Part shown: piece by piece, positions 35,063 to 43,689 of the stretch
Position numbering within the stretch: position 1 is the stretch's first letter
How the letters are laid out: every line of letters begins with the position of its first letter
Source of the DNA: Amycolatopsis aidingensis
GTDB taxonomy: Bacteria; Actinomycetota; Actinomycetes; Mycobacteriales; Pseudonocardiaceae
Reading direction: 5' to 3'
NCBI RefSeq assembly: GCF_018885265.1
Contig: NZ_CP076538.1
Span: 2,826,001-2,890,000, forward strand
Length of the DNA: 64,000 bases
Notes under the pieces: model-generated
The model's input: only the letters and a program-made list of their open reading frames with translations
Database searches by the model: none
What the model was told of the DNA's origin: nothing
Made by a program: the position numbers and the translations under genes

Positions 35063-35566
35063 GTGGCCGACCAGGCTCGCGCACGCAGGCTGGCGAAGCG
35101 GATCGCGCAGATCGTGGCTTCCGCGCTGGAGCACGACGTGAAGGACCCGCGGCTGGGCCACGTGACCATCACCGATGCCAGGATCACCGGCGATCTCCGC
35201 GATGCCACCGTGTACTACACGGTGCGCGGGGAGCGGCTGGACGCCGCGCCCGACTTCGCCGGCGCGGCGGCCGCGCTGGAGTCCGCACGGGGCGTACTGC
35301 GCAGCAAGGTGGGCGAGGGCACCGGCGTGCGGTACACGCCCACCCTGACCTTCGTCGCCGACAGCATCCCGGAGGACGCCAAGCGGATCGAGGACCTGCT
35401 GGCCAAGGCGCGGGAGGCCGACGCCGAGGTGGCCAGGCGGGCCACCGGCGCACAGCACGCCGGTGAGGCCGATCCCTACCGGGCGCCGCGCGAGGATGAC
35501 GAGGACATCGAGGACACCGAGGACATCGAAGCCGACGAGCTGGCCGAACCGGAGTGGCGCGGCTGA
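35063..35566 (+). CDS. rbfA: ribosome-binding factor A
   Basis: A 167-residue KH-like protein acting late in 30S maturation at the 16S rRNA 5' region. The sequence [40 protein letters not shown] and [20 protein letters not shown] fits the RbfA family throughout. The C-terminal tail is acidic ([16 protein letters not shown]), as in other actinobacteria. GTG 35063 has GAAAGGGG upstream; GTG 35054 is an alternative that adds three residues. Confidence 0.95.
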   Translation: MADQARARRLAKRIAQIVASALEHDVKDPRLGHVTITDARITGDLRDATVYYTVRGERLDAAPDFAGAAAALESARGVLRSKVGEGTGVRYTPTLTFVADSIPEDAKRIEDLLAKAREADAEVARRATGAQHAGEADPYRAPREDDEDIEDTEDIEADELAEPEWRG

Positions 35567-35569
35567 CGG

Positions 35570-36062
35570 TCACCAGTCGCGGACGGATAGCAGGTAGCCG
35601 AGCTGCCTGCGCCATGCCTGTGGTGCGAACTCGCAGCTCGGCTCCGCCGTCCTGGCCACACTCGCCATGGCGAAGGTCAGATCGGACTCGGCGAAGTCGC
35701 CGCGCAGCTGCCCGGACTCCCTGGCCCGCTCGACGATCCGGGTGAACGCCGTGGCCGCGTGCCGCTTGGCCTGCTCGATCGCGGGTGCCTCCCCGAGATC
35801 CCTGATACAGACGTCGGTGTAGCCGCGGTCGGCCGCCAGCAGCTCGCAGTTCCCGGTCAGCAACTGCACGAACCCCTCCCAGGGGTCATCGGCCCGTAGA
35901 GCGCCCGCTCGGCCAGCCCGACCGCGTGCTCCACCAGCCCGAGGAACGCGGCCTCGATGGGCGTCGCGGGTGGGGAAGCGGTTGTACAGGGTGCCGATCG
36001 CCACCCCCGCCCTGCGGGCGATCTCGTCCAGCGGGGCATCCAGTACCTTGGGATGGACCCGG
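35570..36062 (-). pseudogene. degenerate TetR-family regulator
   Basis: A TetR gene remnant. The helix-turn-helix end is intact (VLDAPLDEIARRAGVAIGTL then YNRFPTRDA), and the ligand-domain end DDPWEGFVQLLTGNCELLAA runs to a stop at 35570-35572. Between them the sense protein moves to another frame (IEAAFLGLVEHAVGLAERAL) and back, through breaks at G/C runs near 35959-35961 and 35893-35895. About 30 N-terminal residues, including the first helix, are missing: the upstream DNA is the end of the methyltransferase gene. The truncation makes loss of function likely even if the two frame breaks were errors. Confidence 0.75.
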
Positions 36063-37106
36063 TTAGCCGCCCGGTTTGCGCGCCACCAGCAGGTCGCGCA
36101 CGATCGCCTGGTCCACCCGGTGCTGGAAGGCCTCGAACGGCCCGCCCGCGCGTACCTCCAGCCCGGCACCGGCGAGGATGCCGGCGAGTTCCTCCCTGCT
36201 GACCACGTGGGTGTTCCAGGAGATCCCCAGCGCCCCGCCCGGTCGCAGCGCGCGGGTCCACACCGGAACGGCGGCGGCCAGCAGCTCCCGCGGGCTGCGC
36301 GAGCTGCCGCCCTGCCCGCGGTGGCTGCCGTGCTGCACCCCGTAGGGCGCGTCGGTGACGATCAGGTCGATCGACTCGCCCTTGAGTAGCTCATCGGTGG
36401 TCAGCGTGTCGCAGTTGAGGTAGCTCACCCTGCGGGTGCGGCCCGCCTTGTAGTCCTCCTTGGTGGGACCGAACTCGACGTCCAGCCGCCTGCCCAGCCG
36501 GACCTTGTTGCGGCGTACGGTCCCGCTGTTCGCGTCATGCTTGATCCGCTTGGTACGCAGCCAGGTCTTGATGAACTGTTCGTAGGCCTCGAAGTCCCTG
36601 CCGTCCACTTCGAACCCGGTGGCGTCGAAGCCGTACATCATCGCCTGGTTCAGGGTGGTTCCCCTGCCGCACAACGGATCCAGCACGTGCAACCGCCGGT
36701 CGAGCATGGCCTGTGGCCGGGCGGTCGCCAGCAGGGTGAGGTTGAGCAGCAGCTTGGTGAACAGCTCGTTGGTCTTGCCCGAGTACTTCTGGATGGTGAG
36801 CAGGTCCGAGTCGAACACCGCCAGCGGGCTCGCGGGTACCGGCCGGAACAGCTCGCCGGTGAGCTCGAACAACACGTACAGGGAGGACAGATTGGACAGG
36901 AAGGCGATATCGCGTTCGGTCAGCGGGGTCTCGGTGCCGAAGGTGACGTAGTCGACACCGCCGATCCGGCGCTGCGCGATCTCGGTGGCCGCGGTGGACA
37001 GCACGGTGTCCCCGAACACCTCCAGTTCCGCGCGCAGCAGCTGGGGCGAGGTGTCGGTGTAGACCCGGTTGGCCGCCGGGTAGATCAGGATCGCGTACTC
37101 GGGCAT
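36063..37106 (-). CDS. TRM11-family SAM-dependent methyltransferase
   Basis: A 347-residue methyltransferase. The SAM motif is LDPLCGRGTTLNQAMMYG (about residues 144-161) and the catalytic motif is VTDAPYGVQ, a variant of the DPPY motif of N-methylating nucleic-acid enzymes (Asp-Ala-Pro-Tyr here). The N-terminal part is a THUMP-like region specific to TRM11-type proteins. The likely substrate is the exocyclic amino group of a guanine in tRNA, by family analogy. The stop coincides with the start of the TetR remnant. The gene is divergent from the MATE transporter with a 58-bp gap. Confidence 0.85.
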   Translation of the reverse strand: MPEYAILIYPAANRVYTDTSPQLLRAELEVFGDTVLSTAATEIAQRRIGGVDYVTFGTETPLTERDIAFLSNLSSLYVLFELTGELFRPVPASPLAVFDSDLLTIQKYSGKTNELFTKLLLNLTLLATARPQAMLDRRLHVLDPLCGRGTTLNQAMMYGFDATGFEVDGRDFEAYEQFIKTWLRTKRIKHDANSGTVRRNKVRLGRRLDVEFGPTKEDYKAGRTRRVSYLNCDTLTTDELLKGESIDLIVTDAPYGVQHGSHRGQGGSSRSPRELLAAAVPVWTRALRPGGALGISWNTHVVSREELAGILAGAGLEVRAGGPFEAFQHRVDQAIVRDLLVARKPGG

Positions 37107-37151
37107 CGGAGACGCAGCTTACGGCCACCCCGGACTGTCGTACCGGCTGGC

Positions 37152-37157
37152 TAGGGT
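37152..37157 (+). promoter_or_regulatory. leaderless-type -10 element of MATE gene
   Basis: TAGGGT (37152-37157) lies seven bases before GTG 37165, the spacing expected when transcription starts on the start codon. No strong -35 is seen. Confidence 0.45.
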
Positions 37158-37164
37158 CTCGGGC

Positions 37165-38493
37165 GTGGGGAAGATCGCGAATCCGTCCGGGGAACGTGTC
37201 GCGGCCCGCCGGGTCTTCGGCCTCGCGGTGCCCGCGCTCGGTGTCCTCGCCGCCGAACCGCTGTACGTACTGGTCGACACCGCGGTGGTCGGCCACCTCG
37301 GCGCGCTGCCGCTGGCCGGACTGGCGCTCGGTGGCGCCGTACTGACCCTGGTCTCCACCCAGCTGACCTTCCTTTCCTACGGCACCACCTCGCGCACGGC
37401 GCGGTTGCACGGTGCCGGGCGGCGCGCGGAGGCGGTGAGCGAGGGGGTGCAGGCCACCTGGCTGGCGCTCGCGGTCGGCCTGCTGGTGCTGGTGGCGGGT
37501 CAGGCACTGGCGAGCCCGGTGGCGCGGTTGCTCTCCGGCGACCCCGCGATCGCCGAGCGGGCGGTGTCCTGGCTGCGGATCGCGCTGTTCGGCGCCCCGC
37601 TGATCCTGGTCACGATGGCCGGGAACGGCTGGATGCGCGGGGTGCAGGACGCGGTCCGCCCACTGCGTTACGTGCTGGCAGGCAACGGGGTCTCCGCGGT
37701 GCTCTGCCCGATCCTGGTGTACCCGGTCGGCTGGGGGCTGGAGGGCTCGGCGGTGGCCAACGTGGCCGCCCAGCTGATCGCGGCGGGCCTGTTCCTGCTG
37801 GCGCTGGCGCGCGAGCGGGTCTCGCTGCGGCCGCGGCCTGCCGTGGTGCGCGCCCAACTCGGCCTCGGCAGGGACCTGGTGCTGCGCAGCCTGGCCTTCC
37901 AGGCCTGTTTCGTCTCGGCCACCGCGGTCGCCGCGCGGACCTCCACCGAGGCGGTCGGCGCGCACCAGATCGTGTGGCAGTTGTGGATGTTCCTCTCCCT
38001 GGTGCTGGACTCCCTGGCGATCGCCGCGCAGTCCCTTGTCGGTGCCGCGCTCGGCGGCGGCTCGGCCCGGCGGGCCCGTGGCATCGCCGGCCAGATCACC
38101 TGGTACGGCCTGGTTTTCGGGCTCGCACTGTGCCTGCTGTTCGCCGCCACCTCCGGGCTGCTGCCGCATGCCTTCACCACCGATGCCGGGGTGCTGGCCG
38201 AGATTCCGCACGCCTGGTGGTTCTTCGTGGCGCTGCAGCCGATTGCGGGGGTGGTGTTCGCGCTGGACGGCGTCCTGCTGGGCGCGGGCGATGCGGCCTT
38301 CCTGCGTACCGCCACCCTCGCCGCCGCGGTACTCGGGTTCCTGCCGCTGATCCGGGCCTCGCTGGGCTTCGGCTGGGGCCTGGCCGGGATCTGGACCGGA
38401 CTGTCGGTGTTCATGGTGCTGCGGCTGCTCGCCGTCCTGGTGCGCTGGCGTGGCGGCAACTGGGCCGTGGTGGGCGCCGTCCGCGCGAGCTAG
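37165..38493 (+). CDS. MATE-family efflux transporter (DinF-like)
   Basis: A 442-residue membrane protein with twelve predicted helices in two similar halves. The first helix region FGLAVPALGVLAAEPLYVLV then DTAVVGHLGALPLAGLALGG is the MATE N-terminal signature, repeated in the second half (QACFVSATAVAARTSTEAVG followed by AHQIVWQLWMFLSL). It would exchange cationic drugs or metabolites for sodium or protons. The DinF-like subgroup is suggested by the short N-terminus. GTG 37165 is placed by the adjacent -10 box. Confidence 0.9.
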   Translation: MGKIANPSGERVAARRVFGLAVPALGVLAAEPLYVLVDTAVVGHLGALPLAGLALGGAVLTLVSTQLTFLSYGTTSRTARLHGAGRRAEAVSEGVQATWLALAVGLLVLVAGQALASPVARLLSGDPAIAERAVSWLRIALFGAPLILVTMAGNGWMRGVQDAVRPLRYVLAGNGVSAVLCPILVYPVGWGLEGSAVANVAAQLIAAGLFLLALARERVSLRPRPAVVRAQLGLGRDLVLRSLAFQACFVSATAVAARTSTEAVGAHQIVWQLWMFLSLVLDSLAIAAQSLVGAALGGGSARRARGIAGQITWYGLVFGLALCLLFAATSGLLPHAFTTDAGVLAEIPHAWWFFVALQPIAGVVFALDGVLLGAGDAAFLRTATLAAAVLGFLPLIRASLGFGWGLAGIWTGLSVFMVLRLLAVLVRWRGGNWAVVGAVRAS

Positions 38494-38628
38494 GCACGCG
38501 GGTATGCGCTGTGGCGAATCACACTCCGGTAACAGGTATGTTTCGGCGTTGCTTAGGCGATACAAGTAGTCGGGACGGCAACGCGGGCGTTCCCAGTGTC
38601 TTACTACACCGAACCCCGGGAGGATCCC

Positions 38629-39951
38629 GTGCCGTCCGCCGTACCGGCCGCGACCCGGCGATCGTGGCTGATCTGGCTGACCGCCGCAGGCGTCTACCTG
38701 CTCGCCGTGTTTCACCGCACCTCGTTCGGGGTCGCCGGGCTGGAGGCCGTGGACCGGTTCGGCCTCGGCGCCGCCGCGCTCGGCACCTTCACCGTGTTGC
38801 AGGTCGGGGTGTACGCGGCCATGCAGATCCCCACCGGCCTGCTGGTGGACCGGTTCGGCTCCCGCCGGGTACTGACCGCCGCGCTGCTGTTCCTCGGCCT
38901 CGGCCAGGTGCTGCTGGCCACCGCGACTTCCTACCCGCTCGGCCTGCTGGCCCGTGGCGTGCTCGGTTTCGGGGACGCGCTCACCTTCGTCAGCGTGCTC
39001 CGGCTGATCGCCGCGCACTTCCCCGGCAAGCAGTACGCGCTGGTCACCTCGTTCACCACCGCACTGGGCTATGTCGGCAACTTGGCCGCCACCGTGCCGC
39101 TGACCCTGTTGCTGGCCGGACCCGGTTGGACGCCCACCTTCCTGGTGGCGGGGCTGGTGACCGCCGCCTTCGCCGTGGTGGTCACGCTACGGGTGCGCAA
39201 CACCCCGGAGGGGGTGCCGGAGGTGCGCAGCTCCGCGGCGAGCCCGCGGGCGGTCGGCAGGCAGGTCGCGGCCGCCTGGCGGATACCCGGCACCCGGCTG
39301 GGCTTCTGGGTGCACTTCAGCACGATGTTCGCGCCGAACGTGCTGGCCCTGCTGTGGGGCGTGCCGTTCCTGGTGGATGGGCAGAGGCTGCCCGCGGCCA
39401 CCGCCAGCGCCCTGCTCACCGTGTTCGTCTTCGGCTCGATGCTCGGCGGCCCGGTGGTAGGTGCGCTGATCGGCCGCCGCCCCTCGCTGCGGATGCCGCT
39501 GGTCGGCGGCTACCTGCTCGGCGCGGTGCTGGTGTGGGCGGTGCTGCTCGGCTGGCCGGGTGGCGCGGTGCCGGTCGGCGTGCTGGTGCCCTGCTTCGCC
39601 TTCCTCTCGCTCGGCGGCCCGGCCTCGATGATCGGGTTCGCGCTGGCGCGGGACTACAACCCGTTGCACCGGGTGGGCACCGCGACCGGGGTGGTGAACG
39701 TGGGCGGTTTCGTCGCCACCACCCTCGCCGCGCTGGCGATCGGTGTGCTGCTGGAGGTCGCGGGCGGTTCCTTCCGGATCGCCCTGTTGACGATCGTGGC
39801 GCTGCTGCTGCTCGGTAGCTTCCGGATGCTGGTCTGGTGGCGGCGCACCCGGGCCGCGCTGTTCGCGGCGCAGGCCCGCGGCGAGGAGATTCCGGTGCAG
39901 GTTCGGCGGCGGCCGTGGGACGCGCGGGAGCGGCAGCCGGCTCCGGCGTGA
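38629..39951 (+). CDS. MFS transporter
   Basis: A 440-residue transporter with twelve hydrophobic segments. The MFS loop 2-3 motif reads GLLVDRFGSRRVL, and the first helix ends FHRTSFGVAGLEAVDRFGLG. The family cannot be narrowed to a substrate; the pattern resembles nitrate/sugar-phosphate-like or multidrug MFS of unknown role. GTG 38629 is chosen for GGGAGGA six bases upstream; GTG 38596 is in frame but lacks such a site. It precedes truB by 20 bp on the same strand, although truB appears to have its own promoter. Confidence 0.88.
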   Translation: MPSAVPAATRRSWLIWLTAAGVYLLAVFHRTSFGVAGLEAVDRFGLGAAALGTFTVLQVGVYAAMQIPTGLLVDRFGSRRVLTAALLFLGLGQVLLATATSYPLGLLARGVLGFGDALTFVSVLRLIAAHFPGKQYALVTSFTTALGYVGNLAATVPLTLLLAGPGWTPTFLVAGLVTAAFAVVVTLRVRNTPEGVPEVRSSAASPRAVGRQVAAAWRIPGTRLGFWVHFSTMFAPNVLALLWGVPFLVDGQRLPAATASALLTVFVFGSMLGGPVVGALIGRRPSLRMPLVGGYLLGAVLVWAVLLGWPGGAVPVGVLVPCFAFLSLGGPASMIGFALARDYNPLHRVGTATGVVNVGGFVATTLAALAIGVLLEVAGGSFRIALLTIVALLLLGSFRMLVWWRRTRAALFAAQARGEEIPVQVRRRPWDARERQPAPA

Positions 39952-39959
39952 GCGGTCGA

Positions 39960-39971
39960 TAGGGTGCGCGC
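39960..39971 (+). promoter_or_regulatory. leaderless-type -10 element of truB
   Basis: TAGGGT (39960-39965) followed by six bases and GTG 39972. No ribosome-binding site is present, supporting a leaderless transcript. Confidence 0.5.
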
Positions 39972-40883
39972 GTGCCCAGCCAGCAACAGTCCCGCCGCCC
40001 CCCGCCGCCCGGCCTGGTGATCGTCGACAAGCCGGACGGGCTGACCTCGCACGACGTGGTGGCCAGGGTCCGCCGCATCATGGGCACCCGCAAGGTCGGC
40101 CACGCGGGCACCCTGGACCCGATGGCGACCGGTGTGCTGGTGCTCGGCATCGAGCGGGCCACCAAGCTGCTCGGTCACCTCGCGCTGGACCGCAAGACCT
40201 ACCTGGCCACGATCGCGCTCGGCGTGTCGACCAGTACCGACGACGCGCAGGGTGAGGCCGTCGGTGAACCGGACGAGGCGGCGCTGGCCGCGGTCACCGA
40301 CTCCGCGATCCACCGTGGGATCGCGGCGCTGACCGGGGAGATCGAGCAGGTGCCGAGCTCGGTCAGCGCGGTCAAGGTGGACGGCAAGCGGGCCTACGCC
40401 AGGGTGCGCGCCGGTGAGCAGGTCGAACTCGAGCCGCGGCCGGTGACCGTGTACCGGTTCGACCTGCTGGCCATCCGGCGCGAGGCCGGCCGGATCGAAC
40501 TCGACGCGGTGATCGACTGCTCCTCCGGAACCTACGTCCGTGCGCTGGCAAGGGATCTGGGCGGCACCCTCGCCGGGGGCGGGCACCTGGTGGCGCTGCG
40601 GCGCACCACGGTGGGCCCGTTCACCCTCGCCGCCGCGCGCACGCTGGAGGCACTCGAACAGCGTCCGGAGTTGTCCCTCGACCTGGCGGCCGCGGTGGGC
40701 GCCGCCTTCCCCCGGCACGACGTGGACGAGGCCACCGCCCGCGCGGTCCAGTATGGACAGCGGATTCCGGCCGCCGGGATCGCCGGGACCTACGGGGTGT
40801 TCGCCCCGGACGGCCGGGTGCTCGCGCTGGCGGCCGACGCCGGTGCGGTGGCCCGTTCGGTCGTCGTGCTGGCCCCGGCTTAG
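39972..40883 (+). CDS. truB: tRNA pseudouridine(55) synthase TruB
   Basis: A 303-residue enzyme that isomerises U55 in the T-loop of tRNAs. The catalytic aspartate is Asp49 in HAGTLDPMATGVL, preceded by VDKPDGLTSHDVV; other family blocks are GEIEQVPSSVSAVKVDGKRA and DCSSGTYVRALARDLG. The C-terminal part is a short PUA-like extension (GTYGVFAPDGRVLALA), as in actinobacterial TruB. Its TAG stop is part of the ribF -10 box. Confidence 0.97.
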   Translation: MPSQQQSRRPPPPGLVIVDKPDGLTSHDVVARVRRIMGTRKVGHAGTLDPMATGVLVLGIERATKLLGHLALDRKTYLATIALGVSTSTDDAQGEAVGEPDEAALAAVTDSAIHRGIAALTGEIEQVPSSVSAVKVDGKRAYARVRAGEQVELEPRPVTVYRFDLLAIRREAGRIELDAVIDCSSGTYVRALARDLGGTLAGGGHLVALRRTTVGPFTLAAARTLEALEQRPELSLDLAAAVGAAFPRHDVDEATARAVQYGQRIPAAGIAGTYGVFAPDGRVLALAADAGAVARSVVVLAPA

Positions 40884-40893
40884 GGTGGAGCCC
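40881..40893 (+). promoter_or_regulatory. leaderless-type -10 element of ribF
   Basis: TAGGGT (40881-40886) overlaps the truB stop codon and is followed by seven bases and GTG 40894. It decides the ribF start in favour of 40894 over the in-frame GTG 40885, which lies inside the box. Confidence 0.5.
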
Positions 40894-41871
40894 GTGCAGC
40901 GTTGGCGCGGGTTGACCGATCTTCCGGGCGGCTGGGGACGATGCGTCGTCACGATCGGCGTTTTCGACGGGGTGCATCGTGGACACCAGGCCCTGATCCG
41001 CAGGACCGTCGGGGTCGCGAGGCAGCGCGGGCTGCCCAGCGTGGTGCTGACCTTCGACCCGCACCCCTCCGAGGTGGTGCGGCCCGGCAGCCATCCCGCG
41101 CAGCTCACCACCTTGCGGCGCAAGGCCGAGCTGGTCGAGCAGCTGGGCGTGGACGTGTTCGCGGTGCTGCCGTTCACCCCGGAGCTGTCCCGGCTGCCCG
41201 CGCACGACTTCGTGCACGAGATCCTGGTCGACAAGCTGCACGCCGCGGTGGTGGTCGTCGGCCAGAACTTCACCTTCGGGCACAAGGCCGCGGGGGACGT
41301 GGAGCTGCTCAAGACGCTCGGCAAGCGCTTCGGTTTCGTCGCCATGGGCGCCGAGTTGCAGGGCCGCACGCTGCCAGCGGAGCGCGAGGACGCCGAGCAG
41401 TCCGATGGCGAGATCACCTTCTCCTCCACCTACGTCCGTTCCTGCATCGACGCGGGTGACGTGGCCGCCGCCGCCGACGCGCTGGGCCGCCCGCACCGGC
41501 TGGAGGGCATCGTGGTGCGCGGCCACCGCAGGGGACACGAGCTCGGCTACCCGACGGCCAACCTGTCCATGCCCCGGTTCAGCGCCGTGCCCGCGGACGG
41601 GGTCTACAGCGGCTGGTTCATCCGGCTCGACGAGCCGGACCGCAAGCTGCCCGCCGCGGTCTCGGTCGGCAGCAACCCCACCTTCTCCGGGCGGGAACGC
41701 ACCGTGGAGGCTTTCGTGCTGGACGTCGACGAGGATTTCTACGGCCAGCAGGTTGCGCTGGACTTCGTCACCAGGCTGCGCGGCCAGATCCGGTTCGACG
41801 GGGCCGAGGCGCTGGTGGAGCAGATGGACGAGGACGTGCTGCGGACCCGGACGGCACTGGGACTGAGCTGA
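40894..41871 (+). CDS. ribF: bifunctional riboflavin kinase/FAD synthetase
   Basis: A 325-residue enzyme making FMN and then FAD from riboflavin. The N-terminal FAD synthetase domain has VVTIGVFDGVHRGHQALIRR (nucleotidyltransferase GxFDGxHxGH) and the FTFGHKAAGD and SSTYVRS segments; the C-terminal flavokinase domain has GHELGYPTANL and the VGSNPTF motif. GTG 40894 is chosen because the -10 box lies seven bases upstream and it gives the QRWRGL start common in actinobacteria. Confidence 0.96.
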   Translation: MQRWRGLTDLPGGWGRCVVTIGVFDGVHRGHQALIRRTVGVARQRGLPSVVLTFDPHPSEVVRPGSHPAQLTTLRRKAELVEQLGVDVFAVLPFTPELSRLPAHDFVHEILVDKLHAAVVVVGQNFTFGHKAAGDVELLKTLGKRFGFVAMGAELQGRTLPAEREDAEQSDGEITFSSTYVRSCIDAGDVAAAADALGRPHRLEGIVVRGHRRGHELGYPTANLSMPRFSAVPADGVYSGWFIRLDEPDRKLPAAVSVGSNPTFSGRERTVEAFVLDVDEDFYGQQVALDFVTRLRGQIRFDGAEALVEQMDEDVLRTRTALGLS

Positions 41872-42001
41872 GGCGAACGGGTGGCTGGCCGGGTGCTATC
41901 GCGAACGCGTGGGCGATTCGGCCCCGGAAGGGCTGCCCGACCTGGCAAGATGCGAGACAGCCATGAGGCCGACCAGATGCTGTCAAGGGGAGCAGGGCAA
42001 G

Positions 42002-42493
42002 GTGGAGGACCACAAGATCGTCCAGCGCAACATCGCATTGCAGCGGGAGTGGTACGGCGAACCGCTCGGTGACCGGGTGCGCAGGCTGGTGGTGGCCTTC
42101 GATGTCTCCCAGGCCTACCTTGCCGAGGTGCTCGGGATCAGCGCGCCGATGCTGAGCCAGGTGATGAGCGGCAGGCGGGCGAAGATCGGCAACCCGGTGG
42201 TGCTCGCCCGGATGATCATGCTGGAACGCAAGATCCTGACCCCCGAGGTCGCCTCCGGCAAGCGGGAGGCGCTGAAGGCCGCGCTGGAGGACGTGCGGGA
42301 GTCCCGGCCCACGGTCAGCAGGGACACCGTGCCGGTCGGCGGGGGTACCGACGACCAGGCCGTGCTCGCCGCCCTGCGGGATATCGCCGAGGACGAGAAC
42401 CTGGTGGACGCGGCCGACCGGCTGGACCCCGACTTTCCTGCCATCGCCGACCTGCTCCGCCGGGCAGGGAAGGGCACGCTGAGCGCCCCCTGA
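42002..42493 (+). CDS. XRE-type helix-turn-helix regulator
   Basis: A 163-residue protein with an XRE/HTH_3-like domain: [20 protein letters not shown] followed by [20 protein letters not shown] contains the helix-turn-helix with a Q-x-L-A-x-x-L-G-I-S pattern. An alpha-helical region and acidic C-terminus follow. Start GTG 42002 gives a compact protein; in-frame TTG 41909 and ATG 41963 are longer alternatives without coding character. The gene overlaps the 2H phosphoesterase by one base (TGATG). Target unknown. Confidence 0.8.
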   Translation: MEDHKIVQRNIALQREWYGEPLGDRVRRLVVAFDVSQAYLAEVLGISAPMLSQVMSGRRAKIGNPVVLARMIMLERKILTPEVASGKREALKAALEDVRESRPTVSRDTVPVGGGTDDQAVLAALRDIAEDENLVDAADRLDPDFPAIADLLRRAGKGTLSAP

Positions 42494-43005
42494 TGCGGCT
42501 GTTCAGCGCACTGGTACCCGCGGATGCGGCGGTGGACTCGCTGCGTGCCGCGCTGGCCGAAGCCGAAGCTCCTGCGGCGGGCGGGCTGCGCTGGCTGCCG
42601 CCGCGGCAGTGGCACATCACCCTGGGCTTCTTCGGCGAGGACGATCCGGAGTCCAGGGCGGACTGGCTGGCTACCCGGCTGGCCGGGCGACCGGCCCTCG
42701 ACCTGCGGCTGGCCGGTGCGGGCACCTTTCCCGGGGTGCTGTGGGTGGGGGTGAGCGCGGACGGACTGGCCGGGCTGGCCGCGGCCGGCGGCGCCGACCG
42801 GCTGGGCAGGCCGTTCCACCCGCACCTGAGCGTCGCGCGCGGGCACGACCGCGGCGCGCAACGGCGGCTGCTGGCCCGGTTGCGGGACTACCGTGGGCCG
42901 TGGTGGACGGCCACCGAGGTGGTGCTGTTCGCCAGCGAGCAGGACCGGGATGGGGTGCGCTACACCCCGATCGAGCGGTTCGGCCTCGGCGCCGGTTTGG
43001 GCTGA
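42493..43005 (+). CDS. thpR: RNA 2',3'-cyclic phosphodiesterase (2H family)
   Basis: A 170-residue 2H phosphoesterase (LigT/ThpR type). The two catalytic H-x-T/S motifs are WHITLGFFG near residue 39 and HPHLSVARG near residue 113. Such enzymes hydrolyse 2',3'-cyclic phosphate ends of RNA. Its ATG shares a base with the preceding stop, so both genes are one operon. Cellular substrate is unproven. Confidence 0.9.
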   Translation: MRLFSALVPADAAVDSLRAALAEAEAPAAGGLRWLPPRQWHITLGFFGEDDPESRADWLATRLAGRPALDLRLAGAGTFPGVLWVGVSADGLAGLAAAGGADRLGRPFHPHLSVARGHDRGAQRRLLARLRDYRGPWWTATEVVLFASEQDRDGVRYTPIERFGLGAGLG

Positions 43006-43130
43006 ACGGCCTACTGCTATGCTCGGCGTTTGGGTCCGGCTGCAGTCCGTGGCGGCCGGGACCGTCGGAAGTACCGGCGCGAACGCGCGCCGGGTGGCAC
43101 GGCACAGCAACACACAAGGAGATACCCAGC

Positions 43131-43400
43131 GTGGCACTGTCCACCGACGAAAAGAAGACGATCCTCAACGAGTACGGCCTGCACGACTCGGACACCGGAT
43201 CGCCGGAGGCCCAGGTGGCCCTGCTGACCAAGCGGATCATCGGGCTGACCGAGCATCTCAAGATGCACAAGCACGACCACCACTCCCGTCGCGGCCTGTT
43301 GCTGCTGGTCGGCCGTCGCCGTCGGCTGCTCAACTACGTGATGAAGGTGGACATCGAGCGATACCGTTCGCTGATCAAGCGTCTCGGCCTGCGCCGATGA
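43131..43400 (+). CDS. rpsO: 30S ribosomal protein S15
   Basis: An 89-residue S15. [40 protein letters not shown] and [20 protein letters not shown] are the family signature, binding 16S rRNA helices 20-22. GTG 43131 has AAGGAGAT upstream. It precedes pnp as in most bacteria; a strong terminator separates them. Confidence 0.98.
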   Translation: MALSTDEKKTILNEYGLHDSDTGSPEAQVALLTKRIIGLTEHLKMHKHDHHSRRGLLLLVGRRRRLLNYVMKVDIERYRSLIKRLGLRR

Positions 43401-43406
43401 CCAGGT

Positions 43407-43444
43407 CCGAGGGGGAGTGACCGGGTTCGGTCGCTCCCCCTCGG
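43407..43444 (+). terminator. hairpin between rpsO and pnp
   Basis: A 16-bp stem (43407-43422 with 43429-43444, one G-U pair) with a six-base GGGTTC loop, starting six bases after the rpsO stop. No U-run follows. It would end most rpsO transcripts or stabilise their 3' ends. Confidence 0.75.
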
Positions 43445-43554
43445 TACACCAAAGGAAGATGGAACCACGGGCGGCGCGCGGCGTCGGCCCACCGGAGCGG
43501 GCAGTACGGCACGCTCCGTACACACAAGGCATGCGCATGGCGCGTGAGGGCCAG

Positions 43555-43680
43555 TTCGCCGGTCCTCGGTAGTGGCTTCCGGGCTCGTTCCCGGTGGCTT
43601 CGATCGATGACCGGCCTCGTTCCCTCGGGCGTCCCCCAGCGGGTGGGGATCGTGCGCCTGCCTGAGAGGTAACGAGGAGA
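43555..43680 (+). ncRNA. structured 5' leader of pnp (Actino-pnp-like)
   Basis: The leader folds in two parts. CCGGTC (43559-43564) pairs with GACCGG (43609-43614), enclosing a hairpin CCGGG (43579-43583)/CCCGG (43590-43594). Then CCTCGTT (43615-43621) pairs with AACGAGG (43671-43677), which covers the 5' half of the GAGGAG ribosome site of pnp. Position directly before pnp matches the Actino-pnp motif known from comparative genomics; that assignment is from memory. Sequestering the ribosome site suggests autoregulation by PNPase. Confidence 0.6.
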
Positions 43681-43689
43681 AACACTCTT

